NCBI RefSeq assembly: GCF_900290275.1
Contig: NZ_LT985329.1
Location: forward strand, 1-28,479
Direction: 5' to 3'
DNA length: 28,479 bases
Source of the DNA: Prevotella merdae
Lineage (GTDB): Bacteria > Bacteroidota > Bacteroidia > Bacteroidales > Bacteroidaceae
A model generated the notes under the pieces. The model ran no database searches and was not told the origin of the DNA. It saw only the letters and a list, made by a program, of their open reading frames with translations. Within the stretch, counting starts at the first letter, position 1. Every line of letters starts with the position of its first letter. The position numbers were made by a program, and so were the translations under genes. This document shows positions 1 to 8,436 of the stretch, in pieces.

Positions 1-2460
1 GTCTTTGATTTCGTAACCGGTCACGAGCGGATTGTAGTAGATGCGCCCTTGCAGGGCAGTGAGCAAATCCTCCGCCGTGCTGTCGGTTATCTCCCGCATA
101 TAGTCGAGATTGACCGTACCATATTTGTTGAGCGACGCAGACAGGGCTTCTTCGGGAGAGCCTACGTTGGCATGGCTCTCCACCGCGAAGGAAACAGGAT
201 GCTCGAAGATGTCCGCCTTGACGAACTTTCCGTTTTCCATCCGTTCCAGCGAAAGGATGTCGCGCCCGCCCGCATCCATCATCACTAACTTCACGTTCTG
301 CTTGGCGTTGAGGTTGCCGTAGCGCATGACAAACTCATCGTAACAGGTATTCAGATGCTCTCGCCACGGAACATTTGCCTCGCGCCGGAGCGATTCATAA
401 CGGTACAGACGCTCGTAGGCGTCACGCAGCGACACATACAACAACGCCTTTTCCTTCTGGTATCCTTTCAGGTCGAGCGGCTGGAATGTCGCCCCGTATG
501 GCGTGATGTCTTTCAGGTAGCCGATGTTATGACGCCCCCGGTCAGCCACCAGCGACCCTTCGCGCAGGTGCATCTCCGGCGTGCGGTGGTAGGCACGCGG
601 AGAAAGGTCCACGACTTCCTCCTTCGGCTTTTCCGCTTCGATGTCGGGGAAAAGGAAAGTCCCCACCGCTTCCGATGGGGTATCTGTAACGGCAGGTGCG
701 GCGACTGCCTCCGGCTGTGTTTCCTCCTGTCGTGGCTGCTCACGGGAAGTTTCCGGCACGGCTTTCACTTCCGTCTTTTCCGCCACTTGTTTCTCGTTAT
801 GCTGCCTTGCCAGTTCCCGAAGTTCTTTCCTACGCTCCGGCGTCAAACCCATCATCATTTCATAGAAACCGTTGATGGGAGGATTGGTATCCCAGTCCAG
901 TGTGGCATAGATGTCGTCCGGGTCGGCAGGCTTGGCGGTGTTCTCCGCTTTCACCTCCTTATTCTCCATTGCGGGTTTTGCAGTTGGAGCTGTCGGTGTA
1001 ACCGTGACTTTCGGTTTGGGCGGAGTGGACTTTGCCGTAACTGCCTTTTTCACCGTCTTTTTCTTTTTGGAGGTTTTCGGTTGGCTGACCTCTTCCGTCA
1101 TCCCCCAGAGGTCAAGCAGGGTGAGCTGCACGCCTGCGGAATATTGCGGGCGCGGTTCTATCTCCGGCTTTTCATCTGCGGGTTGCGGCTTTTCTGTCGG
1201 AGTTTCCACCGTCTGCGCCGAGGATACTGTTTCCAATTTTATGGCAGGACGCTCTACTTTATTTTGAACGGCAACTTTTTCTTCCGTTCCTGCCTGCCGG
1301 ATTGAACCCGAATACAAGCGCATGGCAAGCCTGTAATGGAAATCCTCGTCGAGCATACGGCGCAAATCCCCGGCGATGCCTGCTGCCTTGCCCTCGTGCA
1401 GATAAACCATAGCGGGCTTCCCGTAGGGGTCTGTGTCAAGTTTCGCCATCGTATGCACGATGCGTTCCGGGTGGTGGATGAAATAGGCGTTGTCGGTCAG
1501 GGCGGTTTTCGTGTCCGTCTGTATCACGGTCATCAGCCGCTCGTCCTGCGACATTTCCTTCTTGCTGAGGTTCTTTTGCAGGACAATCAGGTCACTGCCC
1601 ACCTCCGTGCCCGCGTTGTCCGTGAACAGGTTGTTGGGCAGGCGTATCGCGGATACCAGATTGGCCTGACTGAACAGCTCGTTACGCACGGAGGTCTTGG
1701 TGCTATTCAATACCCCTTGCGAGGTGATGAACGCCACGATACCGCCGTCACGCACGGCATCCAGTCCTTTGAGAAAGAAATAGTTGTGGATGGTTTTCTG
1801 GGCGGAGCGTCTGCCGAAAGAGTCGCTCCGCTGAAACTCCGCGTCGAACACGGCAATGTCACCGAACGGAATGTTGGACACCGCCAAGTCGAAATAATTG
1901 TTGAACGGTCTTTCGATTTTCTCAAAACCGCAGGTGCGCATTTTATGGTCTGGATATAGATGCCGCAGGATTGTCCCCGTGAGCAGATCCTTCTCGAAAG
2001 CCATCACATCCGCATCGGGGCTGTGCCGCAGCACGGAATCCACGAACACGCCGACACCTGCCGACGGTTCGAGCATACGGGCGGGGCGGACGCTGTAATC
2101 TGCCAGCACGTCCGCGATGGTGTCGGTTATCTCTTTGGGGGTGTAGAAAGCGGTCAGCACGGACGCTTTCAGCGAATCCACAAACCGCTTGTACTCTGTT
2201 TCGTCCTTGCTGTTCTCACGGATAAGCCTGTGCAGCTCCACCGTCGGGGCGAACAGTTCGAGGTCGGATTTCGCCCACCGGACGGCATCCGTCAGTTCCT
2301 TTGCAGGGTTGAGGATACATTTCAGACCGCCGAAACCGCAGTACCTTTGAAGTATGGCACGCTCTTCGGTTGTCGCTGTCCTATTTTCCCTGTCAAGGAT
2401 GAATGCCGTCCGTATCGCCTCGATGTTGTCCCGCAGTTTCTGTTTGCGGTTAAACGCCAT
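1..2460 (-). CDS. N-6 DNA methylase / helicase of Bacteroides mobile elements (N-terminal 820 aa, cut by left edge)
   Basis: Large protein of conjugative transposons that combines an adenine-methylase-like domain with, in full-length relatives of nearly 2000 aa, a downstream SNF2/DEAD helicase. Only the first 820 codons are here and the frame is still open at base 1, so no helicase motif is visible. The start is the ATG at 2460, which overlaps the end of the upstream DUF1896 gene by 11 bp. The SAM-binding motif I EPSAGVGVF is near residues 131-139. The motif IV position, near residues 195-201, reads SNIPFGD, a departure from the usual NPPY/NPPF. A low-complexity Pro/Lys/Thr/Glu-rich linker occupies about 440-640. 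The family is known from CTnDOT-type elements; a role in element transfer or DNA protection is inferred. Family call fairly sure, catalytic activity unsure. Confidence 0.8.
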   Translation of the reverse strand, partial: MAFNRKQKLRDNIEAIRTAFILDRENRTATTEERAILQRYCGFGGLKCILNPAKELTDAVRWAKSDLELFAPTVELHRLIRENSKDETEYKRFVDSLKASVLTAFYTPKEITDTIADVLADYSVRPARMLEPSAGVGVFVDSVLRHSPDADVMAFEKDLLTGTILRHLYPDHKMRTCGFEKIERPFNNYFDLAVSNIPFGDIAVFDAEFQRSDSFGRRSAQKTIHNYFFLKGLDAVRDGGIVAFITSQGVLNSTKTSVRNELFSQANLVSAIRLPNNLFTDNAGTEVGSDLIVLQKNLSKKEMSQDERLMTVIQTDTKTALTDNAYFIHHPERIVHTMAKLDTDPYGKPAMVYLHEGKAAGIAGDLRRMLDEDFHYRLAMRLYSGSIRQAGTEEKVAVQNKVERPAIKLETVSSAQTVETPTEKPQPADEKPEIEPRPQYSAGVQLTLLDLWGMTEEVSQPKTSKKKKTVKKAVTAKSTPPKPKVTVTPTAPTAKPAMENKEVKAENTAKPADPDDIYATLDWDTNPPINGFYEMMMGLTPERRKELRELARQHNEKQVAEKTEVKAVPETSREQPRQEETQPEAVAAPAVTDTPSEAVGTFLFPDIEAEKPKEEVVDLSPRAYHRTPEMHLREGSLVADRGRHNIGYLKDITPYGATFQPLDLKGYQKEKALLYVSLRDAYERLYRYESLRREANVPWREHLNTCYDEFVMRYGNLNAKQNVKLVMMDAGGRDILSLERMENGKFVKADIFEHPVSFAVESHANVGSPEEALSASLNKYGTVNLDYMREITDSTAEDLLTALQGRIYYNPLVTGYEIKD

Positions 2461-2902
2461 ATTCGTCTAAGTAAAGGACGGTTGCTCCCGTCAGCTCCGT
2501 GTAGAGCAGGTCGTAATCGGAAGACAGGGCGAAATTGTCATCCGAGAGGTCATAGACGGAGAACACGTTGCCGACAAGCGGCAGCAGTTTCAGGACAAAG
2601 GCTTCACGCTTCTCTTCCGGCACTTCATCGGCAAACTCGTTTTCCACGACTTCGCGGAGGATGGCGTAACGGGAATAATGCAGCCCGCGCAGCAGCGTGT
2701 CCATCGCCAGTTCCTGCGCACCATCGGCGGGATAGCCTTCAAGCCGTGCCCTCTCATACGTTTCGGCGGCACGGTCGGCCCGTTCCCGTATGAAAGCGGT
2801 GTCGTCAGCCTGTTCAAACTTGTTCGTGCGGAGATAGTCCAGCAGGTACAGACCGTAATAGGAAAAGTCGGTCTGACCCTCGTTTTTCTTCTTGTTGTTC
2901 AT
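2450..2902 (-). CDS. DUF1896 family protein
   Basis: Protein of 150 aa, starting MNNKKKNEG, acidic and mostly helical by composition. The family is found almost only in Bacteroidetes conjugative elements, between topB and the methylase/helicase gene, and has no established function. The ATG at 2902 was preferred to a longer reading from 3049 because the extension would run through an intrinsic-terminator-like hairpin, and because 150 aa fits the family size. The 3' end overlaps the methylase start by 11 bp, suggesting translational coupling. The start codon directly abuts one arm of a 14-bp inverted repeat (2903-2916 with 2992-3005), which could hide the start in RNA structure. Confidence 0.75.
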   Translation of the reverse strand: MNNKKKNEGQTDFSYYGLYLLDYLRTNKFEQADDTAFIRERADRAAETYERARLEGYPADGAQELAMDTLLRGLHYSRYAILREVVENEFADEVPEEKREAFVLKLLPLVGNVFSVYDLSDDNFALSSDYDLLYTELTGATVLYLDEYGV

Positions 2903-3005
2903 TACTTTGGATTTAGCGGATTGATAATTAACGGGATAATCGGTTGGAAAAAGGAAGAAAAAGGCACTCGGTATCCCTCCGAGTGCCACCACTAAATCCA
3001 AAGTA
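2903..3005. repeat. 14-bp perfect inverted repeat enclosing the terminator hairpin
   Basis: TACTTTGGATTTAG (2903-2916) and CTAAATCCAAAGTA (2992-3005) are perfect reverse complements 75 nt apart. The hairpin at 2963-2987 sits between them, and the 2903 arm touches the DUF1896 start codon. A 12-nt copy of the arm (TACTTTGGATTT) also occurs at 5173-5184, in the leader of topB. It may be an RNA control element or a small MITE-like insertion; the sequence alone does not decide. Confidence 0.6.
2960..2990 (-). terminator. Intrinsic terminator-like hairpin after topB
   Basis: GGCACTCGG (2963-2971) and CCGAGTGCC (2979-2987) form a perfect 9-bp stem with a 7-nt loop. Read on the minus strand it is followed by a T-rich tract. 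It lies 75 bp past the topB stop and before the DUF1896 gene, so it would end or attenuate the topB transcript. Confidence 0.7.
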
Positions 3006-3064
3006 TGAGTGTAATCCGGTATCGAAGAACAATTCATTACTCTGAACAAGTGGCAAAGTTAATA

Positions 3065-5152
3065 CTATTTCTTCCGTCCTGAAAATTTCTTGTCCTTTTT
3101 AGCCTCCGGGAACACAAAAGTCGTGTTATATTCCCCGTGAAAGGCGACAACAGCATCGAAACTCTTGCCCTGTTTGCTCTTGAACCCTTTGAGCAGCTTG
3201 GTATGCCCTTCGGTGAGCAGGTCTTTGATTTCATCGTCGGACAGGGTGCGTCCCGCTTTCAGCCGGAACACGGGCAGTCCGCACTCCGTGTTGTCGCAGC
3301 GTACCACCTTGCCGTAGAACCGCATCCTGCCCGTGCCACACTTGGGACACGCGCAGCCGGAGTCACGGCTGCCGAAGAGCTTGTCGCACGAGATCAGTTC
3401 GGAGGTTATCTCACGTGTGTACGCCTCTATCTCCTTGCGGAAGGTGTCGTCGGACAGTTCCCCGCGCTCGATACGCGCCAGCTCCTTTTCCCATTCGCCC
3501 GTCATGGCAACATCGGCGATGCGCATCGTCTTGACGACGGAATTGAGGGCAAGTCCTTTTTCGGTGGGAACAAGCGACTTCTTGCAGCGTTCCATGTAAC
3601 CGCGCTTGAAAAGCGTTTCGATGATGGAGGCGCGTGTGGCGGGAGTACCGATGCCACAGTCCTTCATCGCCTGCCGCAGTGCGTCGTCCTCAATTTCCTT
3701 GCCCGCCGTTTCCATTGCCGAGAGCAGGGTGGCTTCGGTATGCAGCGGCTTGGGTTTGGTCTTTCCTTCGGTAATGGACGAGCCTTTCGGTGTCAGCGTG
3801 TCGCCTTCCTGCCAGCCGGGGATGGTAATTTCCTCTTTTTCCTCGCCATAGACGGCACGCCATCCGGTTTGCTTCACGACGCTGCCTTTTACGGTAAACT
3901 CCACTCCGGCACATTCCGCCGTGACAGTGGTCACATCCTTGACGCATTTCTCAGAGAATGCCTCGACCATGCGCCCGGCAATCATCTGATAGATGGTATT
4001 GTCCTCTTTGGAGAGGAAGAGCGGTTTCTCACCCGTGACGAGCAGGGCATGGTGGTCTGTCACCTTGCCGTCGTCCACGCTGCGGCGTGTCGGGGCGGCT
4101 TTTGCCCGCACCTTGTCTTTCCATTCGGGCTGTGTGCCGATGAAAGCGAGCAGTTTGGGAATTTCGGCAAACACGTCTTCGGGGATGTAGCGGCTTCCCG
4201 TTCTCGGATAGGTTATCAACTTCTTTTCGTAGAGTTTCTGCGCGATTTCAAGCGTCTGTTCCGCCGTGAAGCCGTGCTTGGCGTTGGCTTCTTTCTGGAG
4301 CGTGGTCAGGTCGTAGAGCAAGGGAGTTTCCTCCGTCTTCTCCTTGCGCTCGGCTTTCGTGACAGTGGCGCAACCTGCCGCCTTTACCTTATTATATAGT
4401 TCCATCGCCGGTTCTTTCTCTTTCCATTTCTCGGAGGATGAGAATTTCACGACTTCGCCGTCGCAACCGTCCGTTGCGATATGGAGCTGCCAGAATGCTT
4501 CGGACGTAAAGCGGCGGTTCTCCCAGTAGCGTTCACATACCATAGCCAACGTTGGTGTCTGCACCCGCCCCACGGAATACGTGCCGTGTCCGGCGGCGAT
4601 GGATAACGCCTGTGTGCCGTTGATGCCCACGAGCCAGTCGGATTCGCTCCGCGCTTTGGCGGCGAGGTAGAGGTTGTCGTATTTGCTGCCGTCTTCGAGT
4701 TTCCGCAGTCCCTCGCGGATAGCTTTGTCGGTGAGAGAGCTGATCCACAGGCGCACGAAAGGAGTGGTGCAACCCGTATAGTGGTAGAGGTAGCGGAAGA
4801 TAAGCTCTCCCTCGCGTCCGGCATCGGTCGCCACGATGATTTGGTCGCTGGTGCCGAACAGCCTTTTGATTGTTTTTATCTGCGACACCACGCCGCTATC
4901 GGGCTTGTAGCCTTTCTCCGTCCTGACCTGACGGGGGACGAGCGTGAATGTGTCGGGAATAATCGGGAGGTTGTCACGGACAAATCCGCGCACGCCGTAG
5001 CCGTCGGGCATGGCAAGCTGGACAAGGTGTCCGAATGCCCATGTCACGGCATAACCGCCTCCCTCGAAATATCCTTCCTCTCTCTTTGTCGCGCCCACGA
5101 TGCGGGCGATTTCACGTGCCACGGAGGGCTTTTCTGCAATGATTGTCTTCAT
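3065..5152 (-). CDS. topB: DNA topoisomerase III (type IA)
   Basis: Complete 695-aa type IA topoisomerase, which relaxes and decatenates DNA by passing strands through a single-strand break. The N-terminal Toprim domain starts with IIAEKPSVAREIA (residues 4-16) and carries TDAGREGE (109-116). The active-site tyrosine is Tyr315 in LITYPRTGSRYIP. A C-terminal zinc-ribbon has Cys600, 602, 605, 619 and 624. In CTnDOT the equivalent gene is exc, in the excision operon, and the position here after two HTH genes and a DUF3945 gene matches that layout. The start MKTIIAEKPS is fixed by the family N-terminus and has a purine-rich AGAAGAAGAC just upstream. Confidence 0.95.
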   Translation of the reverse strand: MKTIIAEKPSVAREIARIVGATKREEGYFEGGGYAVTWAFGHLVQLAMPDGYGVRGFVRDNLPIIPDTFTLVPRQVRTEKGYKPDSGVVSQIKTIKRLFGTSDQIIVATDAGREGELIFRYLYHYTGCTTPFVRLWISSLTDKAIREGLRKLEDGSKYDNLYLAAKARSESDWLVGINGTQALSIAAGHGTYSVGRVQTPTLAMVCERYWENRRFTSEAFWQLHIATDGCDGEVVKFSSSEKWKEKEPAMELYNKVKAAGCATVTKAERKEKTEETPLLYDLTTLQKEANAKHGFTAEQTLEIAQKLYEKKLITYPRTGSRYIPEDVFAEIPKLLAFIGTQPEWKDKVRAKAAPTRRSVDDGKVTDHHALLVTGEKPLFLSKEDNTIYQMIAGRMVEAFSEKCVKDVTTVTAECAGVEFTVKGSVVKQTGWRAVYGEEKEEITIPGWQEGDTLTPKGSSITEGKTKPKPLHTEATLLSAMETAGKEIEDDALRQAMKDCGIGTPATRASIIETLFKRGYMERCKKSLVPTEKGLALNSVVKTMRIADVAMTGEWEKELARIERGELSDDTFRKEIEAYTREITSELISCDKLFGSRDSGCACPKCGTGRMRFYGKVVRCDNTECGLPVFRLKAGRTLSDDEIKDLLTEGHTKLLKGFKSKQGKSFDAVVAFHGEYNTTFVFPEAKKDKKFSGRKK

Positions 5153-5212
5153 GTCTTCTTCTTTTTTGTTGATACTTTGGATTTTATTTTGGATTCAGTG
5201 GCGGACACGGGA

Positions 5213-6784
5213 TTACATTTTCATGCCCTTGCCCGTTTTCTTCTGCGGCTTCTCCTGCTGCTGTTGCTGGCGGGCGTCCTTCGGGTTGGTCTGACCTTTC
5301 TGCAACGGCTCTCTCAGATTCTTTGTAGCCTCGTTGGTCTTGCCATCGTTGTTCACCGCCACCTGCGTGCGGCTCTCGTTGGACGGAGCAACCTGCTGTG
5401 CATTGTCAGGGTTCGTGTCGTAGCGGTACGGGCGTCCCTTCTCCGGGTTGAACTTGATATACATCGTGGCATGGAAGCCCTGCTTGTCGGTCACGTTCTC
5501 CAGCTTCACGGCTTTACCCGCCACATAGTCGGCTTTCTGCTGGTCGGTGAAGCTCACGCCGCTCCATTTGCTGATGGGGCGGATGCTGCCGTCCTCGTTC
5601 GTCCACGTGTTGCGGCGTTGCTCCTTCTTGGTCTGTGCGGCATTTTCCCCGCCCTGCGCCTGACTTTTCGATGTGTCGCCTTTGGTTTCCTGTGTCTGTG
5701 CGGTACGGGGCGACTTGCCGGTTCCCGGCACGAACTCCACGCCGCGCTGCTCCACGTTCACTTGCAGGGTGGTGACGAACTTTCTGCCGTCGTTGCGCTC
5801 GATGAGCTTGTCGCGTACGGGCAGTCCGGCGCGGAGCATGTCCCGCTCCTGCGTGGTGATTTCCGTCTTGCCGATGCGCTCCGGGATGCGCACCCTGCTT
5901 GCCGGAATGTCCGTGATTTCATTCGTCTTGCGGTCGATGCTGATGTAGGAGGGGATGATCTCGCCCGTTTCCCTGTCCACAATGTCCACGACCCTACCGA
6001 GATTGCCCGTTTCGCGGAGGTTCTTCCGGTCATTGTCGGAGAATTTGTGTTCCTTGTACTCATCCAGCTTCTGCTCCTTGCGGATGAAGTGCGGCACGAG
6101 GCTGATGTTTCCCTCACCGTCCTTCTTGAAGGAGAGGCGGGCGTCCAGCTCGAATGATTCGCCGCCGAAGGTCGGTTTGACCTTTACCAAGTCGGACTTG
6201 CCATAGTTGAGCATCTTCGTAAGGTCGCCGGACTTTTCAAGGTTGTCCCGCTTTACGCCCCATCTGTCCTCCAGCTCCTGCCAGTTGATTTTACTCTCGT
6301 CGATGGGCTGGTAGCCACGTTTGCCCTGCATCTGTTCGGATTTGTCCTGTTGCTGTTCTTTCCGTTGTTCCATGTTCTCCTGTTTTTGAGGTTCTTGTTT
6401 CTCTGTCTGTTGTGCTGCCATCTCTTCCTGCACCTTCTTCTCATAGTCGGAGGTGTCCACCTTGTGAGGGGCGAGCAGCTCCTTGTTCGCTTCGGGGTCT
6501 TTCAGCAGTTGCTTCATCACCTCTAAGAGATTTTCAGCTTGGTCTGCCGCAATGCGGTAGAAACCGAAGCGGCTGGGTTCCTTGCACTGCCGGAAGAAGT
6601 TCTTGAAGAAGTTGTCCAGCACGTCGCCATGTCGGTCGAATTGCAGGAAACTCTGCGCGTTCTCCGCTTTTGCGGGGGTGCGCTTGGGTGTGCCGTCCGC
6701 GTTCAGCCCGGCTACCACGCTGATCTCGCCTGTCTTCTCGTCACGGACTACCAGCACGTCCTTTTCGTCTTTTTTCTTTGCCAT
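5213..6784 (-). CDS. DUF4099/DUF3945 domain protein (orf3-like)
   Basis: Protein of 523 aa, hydrophilic and charged. An N-terminal part carries RFGFYRIAAD near 72-81 and a Gln/Glu/Lys-rich linker near 120-155. Next come DUF4099-like sequence (ELEDRWGVKRDNLEKSG, around 170-190) and DUF3945-like repeats containing VDIVDRETGEIIPSYISIDR and a second copy-like stretch later. The tail is low-complexity Gln/Lys. The family is common in Bacteroidetes conjugative elements next to topB; its role is not established. It lies between the HTH genes and topB, as orf3 does in CTnDOT. It shares domain architecture with the protein at 18690-19448 in the second element. Confidence 0.75.
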   Translation of the reverse strand: MAKKKDEKDVLVVRDEKTGEISVVAGLNADGTPKRTPAKAENAQSFLQFDRHGDVLDNFFKNFFRQCKEPSRFGFYRIAADQAENLLEVMKQLLKDPEANKELLAPHKVDTSDYEKKVQEEMAAQQTEKQEPQKQENMEQRKEQQQDKSEQMQGKRGYQPIDESKINWQELEDRWGVKRDNLEKSGDLTKMLNYGKSDLVKVKPTFGGESFELDARLSFKKDGEGNISLVPHFIRKEQKLDEYKEHKFSDNDRKNLRETGNLGRVVDIVDRETGEIIPSYISIDRKTNEITDIPASRVRIPERIGKTEITTQERDMLRAGLPVRDKLIERNDGRKFVTTLQVNVEQRGVEFVPGTGKSPRTAQTQETKGDTSKSQAQGGENAAQTKKEQRRNTWTNEDGSIRPISKWSGVSFTDQQKADYVAGKAVKLENVTDKQGFHATMYIKFNPEKGRPYRYDTNPDNAQQVAPSNESRTQVAVNNDGKTNEATKNLREPLQKGQTNPKDARQQQQQEKPQKKTGKGMKM

Positions 6785-6804
6785 CTGAAAAATGTTTTAA
6801 TGGG

Positions 6805-7155
6805 TTATTTATGAAAGAAATTATGGATACGAGCCTTGTAGAAGGCTATATCTTCCTTTTTGAAGTCCTTGATATGGTTGGAAAGGAATGTCAGCACGTC
6901 CTCCTCGCTGTAATAGGTCTTCTTGCCCAGCGTCTTGTAGGGCAATGCGCCTACGCTGCGGTAGCGTTGGAGGGTGCGTTTGCTTATCTGGAGCAACATG
7001 CACAAATCCTGATTGTCGAAAAGGCGGATGCTTTCCGTGATAGTGGGCTGTTTCCCCTCAGCCTTCATCGCCAGCAGCAGTTCGTCCTGACGGTCGAGCC
7101 GTTCCATCAGCTTCTGCATCCAGCCCTCGAAGTTGTTTCGTGTGAGCAGTTCCAT
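6805..7155 (-). CDS. HTH_17 / excisionase-type DNA-binding protein (Xis2d-like position)
   Basis: Protein of 116 aa with an N-terminal helical segment and a MerR/excisionase-like winged HTH at about 45-95: FDNQDLCMLLQISKRTLQRY, then a wing with the LGKKTYYSEEDV stretch. Small proteins of this type regulate excision in CTnDOT-family elements (Xis2c, Xis2d). It starts 3 bp after the stop of the upstream HTH gene and is followed 20 bp later by the DUF3945 gene, so it is probably part of one excision operon. The specific Xis2d equivalence rests on gene order only. Confidence 0.75.
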   Translation of the reverse strand: MELLTRNNFEGWMQKLMERLDRQDELLLAMKAEGKQPTITESIRLFDNQDLCMLLQISKRTLQRYRSVGALPYKTLGKKTYYSEEDVLTFLSNHIKDFKKEDIAFYKARIHNFFHK

Positions 7156-7158
7156 GAC

Positions 7159-7521
7159 CTATGTCCTCCTTCCTTTTGGTTTGCCGCCCGTGCGCAGCGT
7201 GTGGTTGTGGAACAGGGTGTCTATTGTCCCTTCCTCGTTCCTTACTGTGTTGTCCTCCAATAGCCGCAGTATCTCGGAAAGGCGGTAGCGGCAGCTTCCG
7301 CGTACCACCACATACTCGATACGGTGGTCGGTGCGCATACGCTGCATGGTGCGCTTGCTCACGTTGAGCATCTTCGCCGCCTGTGCCGTGTCAAGCAGCT
7401 TGTCTTCGGTTTCCCGCTTCCGTTTCTTCTCGTCCCTTGCCTCGCGGATGTACCCTGCGATGTTCGCAATCTGCGCCATCATCTCCTTGTAGGCGGAACT
7501 TTCCATTGTTATCACTTTCAT
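7159..7521 (-). CDS. HTH_17 / excisionase-type DNA-binding protein (Xis2c-like position)
   Basis: Protein of 120 aa starting MKVITMESS, with AAAGGAC a few bases upstream supporting this ATG over an upstream start. A charged helical N-terminus (REARDEKKRKRE) is followed by an excisionase-like HTH at about 45-90, with DTAQAAKMLNVSKRTMQRM and the RYRLSEILRLLE wing/helix. It is the first gene of the leftward operon HTH-HTH-DUF3945-topB and probably controls element excision. A weak -7-like box (CAAAATTC on the plus strand, 7550-7557) lies about 30 bp upstream. Confidence 0.75.
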   Translation of the reverse strand: MKVITMESSAYKEMMAQIANIAGYIREARDEKKRKRETEDKLLDTAQAAKMLNVSKRTMQRMRTDHRIEYVVVRGSCRYRLSEILRLLEDNTVRNEEGTIDTLFHNHTLRTGGKPKGRRT

Positions 7522-7696
7522 GTTCAGTCCTTTCTTTTTGTTTCTGCGACAAAATTCGGCAATAAACAAAAGGGGCTTTAACAACTCACTACGTGACTCA
7601 CGTAAGATTTTTGCGGAAGATGGCTCCGTAACCCGGTCAAACGGCGCAACAGGCAGCCTTTCAGCGGAAAACGATACGTCTTGTATGCCGTTTCGT

Positions 7697-7704
7697 TACC
7701 TTTG
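7697..7704 (+). promoter_or_regulatory. Bacteroides -7 promoter box for the plus-strand HTH genes
   Basis: TACCTTTG matches the TAnnTTTG consensus and lies 18 bp before the ATG at 7723. No convincing -33 TTTG box was seen. It faces the leftward HTH operon across a 201-bp divergent intergenic region. Confidence 0.55.
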
Positions 7705-7722
7705 CGGCAAACTCTAAATGAC

Positions 7723-8022
7723 ATGAATATGGAAATAGTATCTATCGAGAAAAAGACTTTCGAGATGATGGTGGCGGCATTCGGCGCACTCTCGGAGAAG
7801 GTCGCCGCCCTGAGGCGCAAAAGCGACACGGGGCGCATGGAAAGATGGCTCACGGGCGAGGAGGTCTGCGGGCAGTTGAGAATAAGCCCGCGCACGTTGC
7901 AGACGCTGCGTGACAGGCGGCTTATCGGCTACTCGCAGATAAACCGCAGGTTCTATTACAAGCCAGAGGAGGTGAAGCGGCTGATACCGCTTGTCGGCAC
8001 GCTCTATCCGCACGGCAGATGA
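7723..8022 (+). CDS. HTH_17 DNA-binding protein
   Basis: Protein of 99 aa starting MNMEIVSIEKK (MEIVSIEKK at 7729 is an alternative). Helical N-terminus, then an excisionase-type HTH at about 45-90: WLTGEEVCGQLRISPRTLQ followed by a wing with NRRFYYKPEEV. It is divergent from the excision operon and precedes a second HTH gene by about 30 bp. Probably a regulator of excision or transfer; target unknown. Confidence 0.75.
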   Translation: MNMEIVSIEKKTFEMMVAAFGALSEKVAALRRKSDTGRMERWLTGEEVCGQLRISPRTLQTLRDRRLIGYSQINRRFYYKPEEVKRLIPLVGTLYPHGR

Positions 8023-8053
8023 TTTGATTTATTCACCCACTGAATCCGAAGTT

Positions 8054-8359
8054 ATGATGAACGAGAACAACGATGTTTTTACGATGGAAGACGAGCCGAT
8101 AGCCTCTGTGGTGCAGGATATGCGCAAAGGCTCGAAATGGCTGTCCGCATTTCTGGAAAGCTACCGTCCTCCGCTGGACGGGGAACGTTACCTGACGGAC
8201 GGCGAGGTGTCGGAACTGCTCCGTGTGAGCCGGCGCACCTTGCAGGAATACCGCAACAACCGCGTGTTGCCCTTCATACTTTTGGGAGGGAAGGTGCTTT
8301 ACCCGGAAACGGGGCTGCGCGGGGTACTGGAAGCGAACTACCGCAAGCCGCTGGAGTGA
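8054..8359 (+). CDS. HTH_17 DNA-binding protein
   Basis: Protein of 101 aa starting MMNENNDVF. The HTH at about 55-100 reads YLTDGEVSELLRVSRRTLQ, then a wing with LLGGKVLYPETG. It is paralogous in fold to the three neighbouring HTH proteins and shares a transcription unit with the gene at 7723. A strong hairpin follows the stop. Role inferred as regulatory. Confidence 0.75.
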   Translation: MMNENNDVFTMEDEPIASVVQDMRKGSKWLSAFLESYRPPLDGERYLTDGEVSELLRVSRRTLQEYRNNRVLPFILLGGKVLYPETGLRGVLEANYRKPLE

Positions 8360-8374
8360 GGCGGTTTCATGAAA

Positions 8375-8416
8375 AAGTAAACGGGTGACACCTTTTGTGG
8401 TGCTACCCGTTTACTT
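8375..8416. terminator. Bidirectional terminator hairpin
   Basis: Two 18-nt arms (8375-8392 and 8399-8416), complementary except for two central bases, with loop TTTTGT. It lies between convergent genes ending at 8359 (+) and 8437 (-), with A/T-rich flanks on both sides. Confidence 0.75.
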
Positions 8417-8436
8417 GTCTTATGGGGTATGTGCAA

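Noticed and set aside
355..1305. Long plus-strand open frame inside the methylase/helicase gene
   Set aside because: Antisense shadow of a GC-rich coding region; His/Arg/Phe-rich translation with no domain.
2903..3049. N-terminal extension of the DUF1896 protein from 3049
   Set aside because: Would read through the terminator-like hairpin; the ATG at 2902 gives the family length.
3137..4399. 420-codon plus-strand frame across topB
   Set aside because: Antisense to a full set of topoisomerase motifs; composition is not protein-like.
4781..6157. 458-codon plus-strand frame across topB and the DUF3945 gene
   Set aside because: Spans two real genes in antisense; leucine/valine runs come from codon complementarity.
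7696..7705. TTACCTTTGC as a second att core
   Set aside because: First base differs from GTAnnTTTGC and there is no element end here; it is better read as a promoter box.
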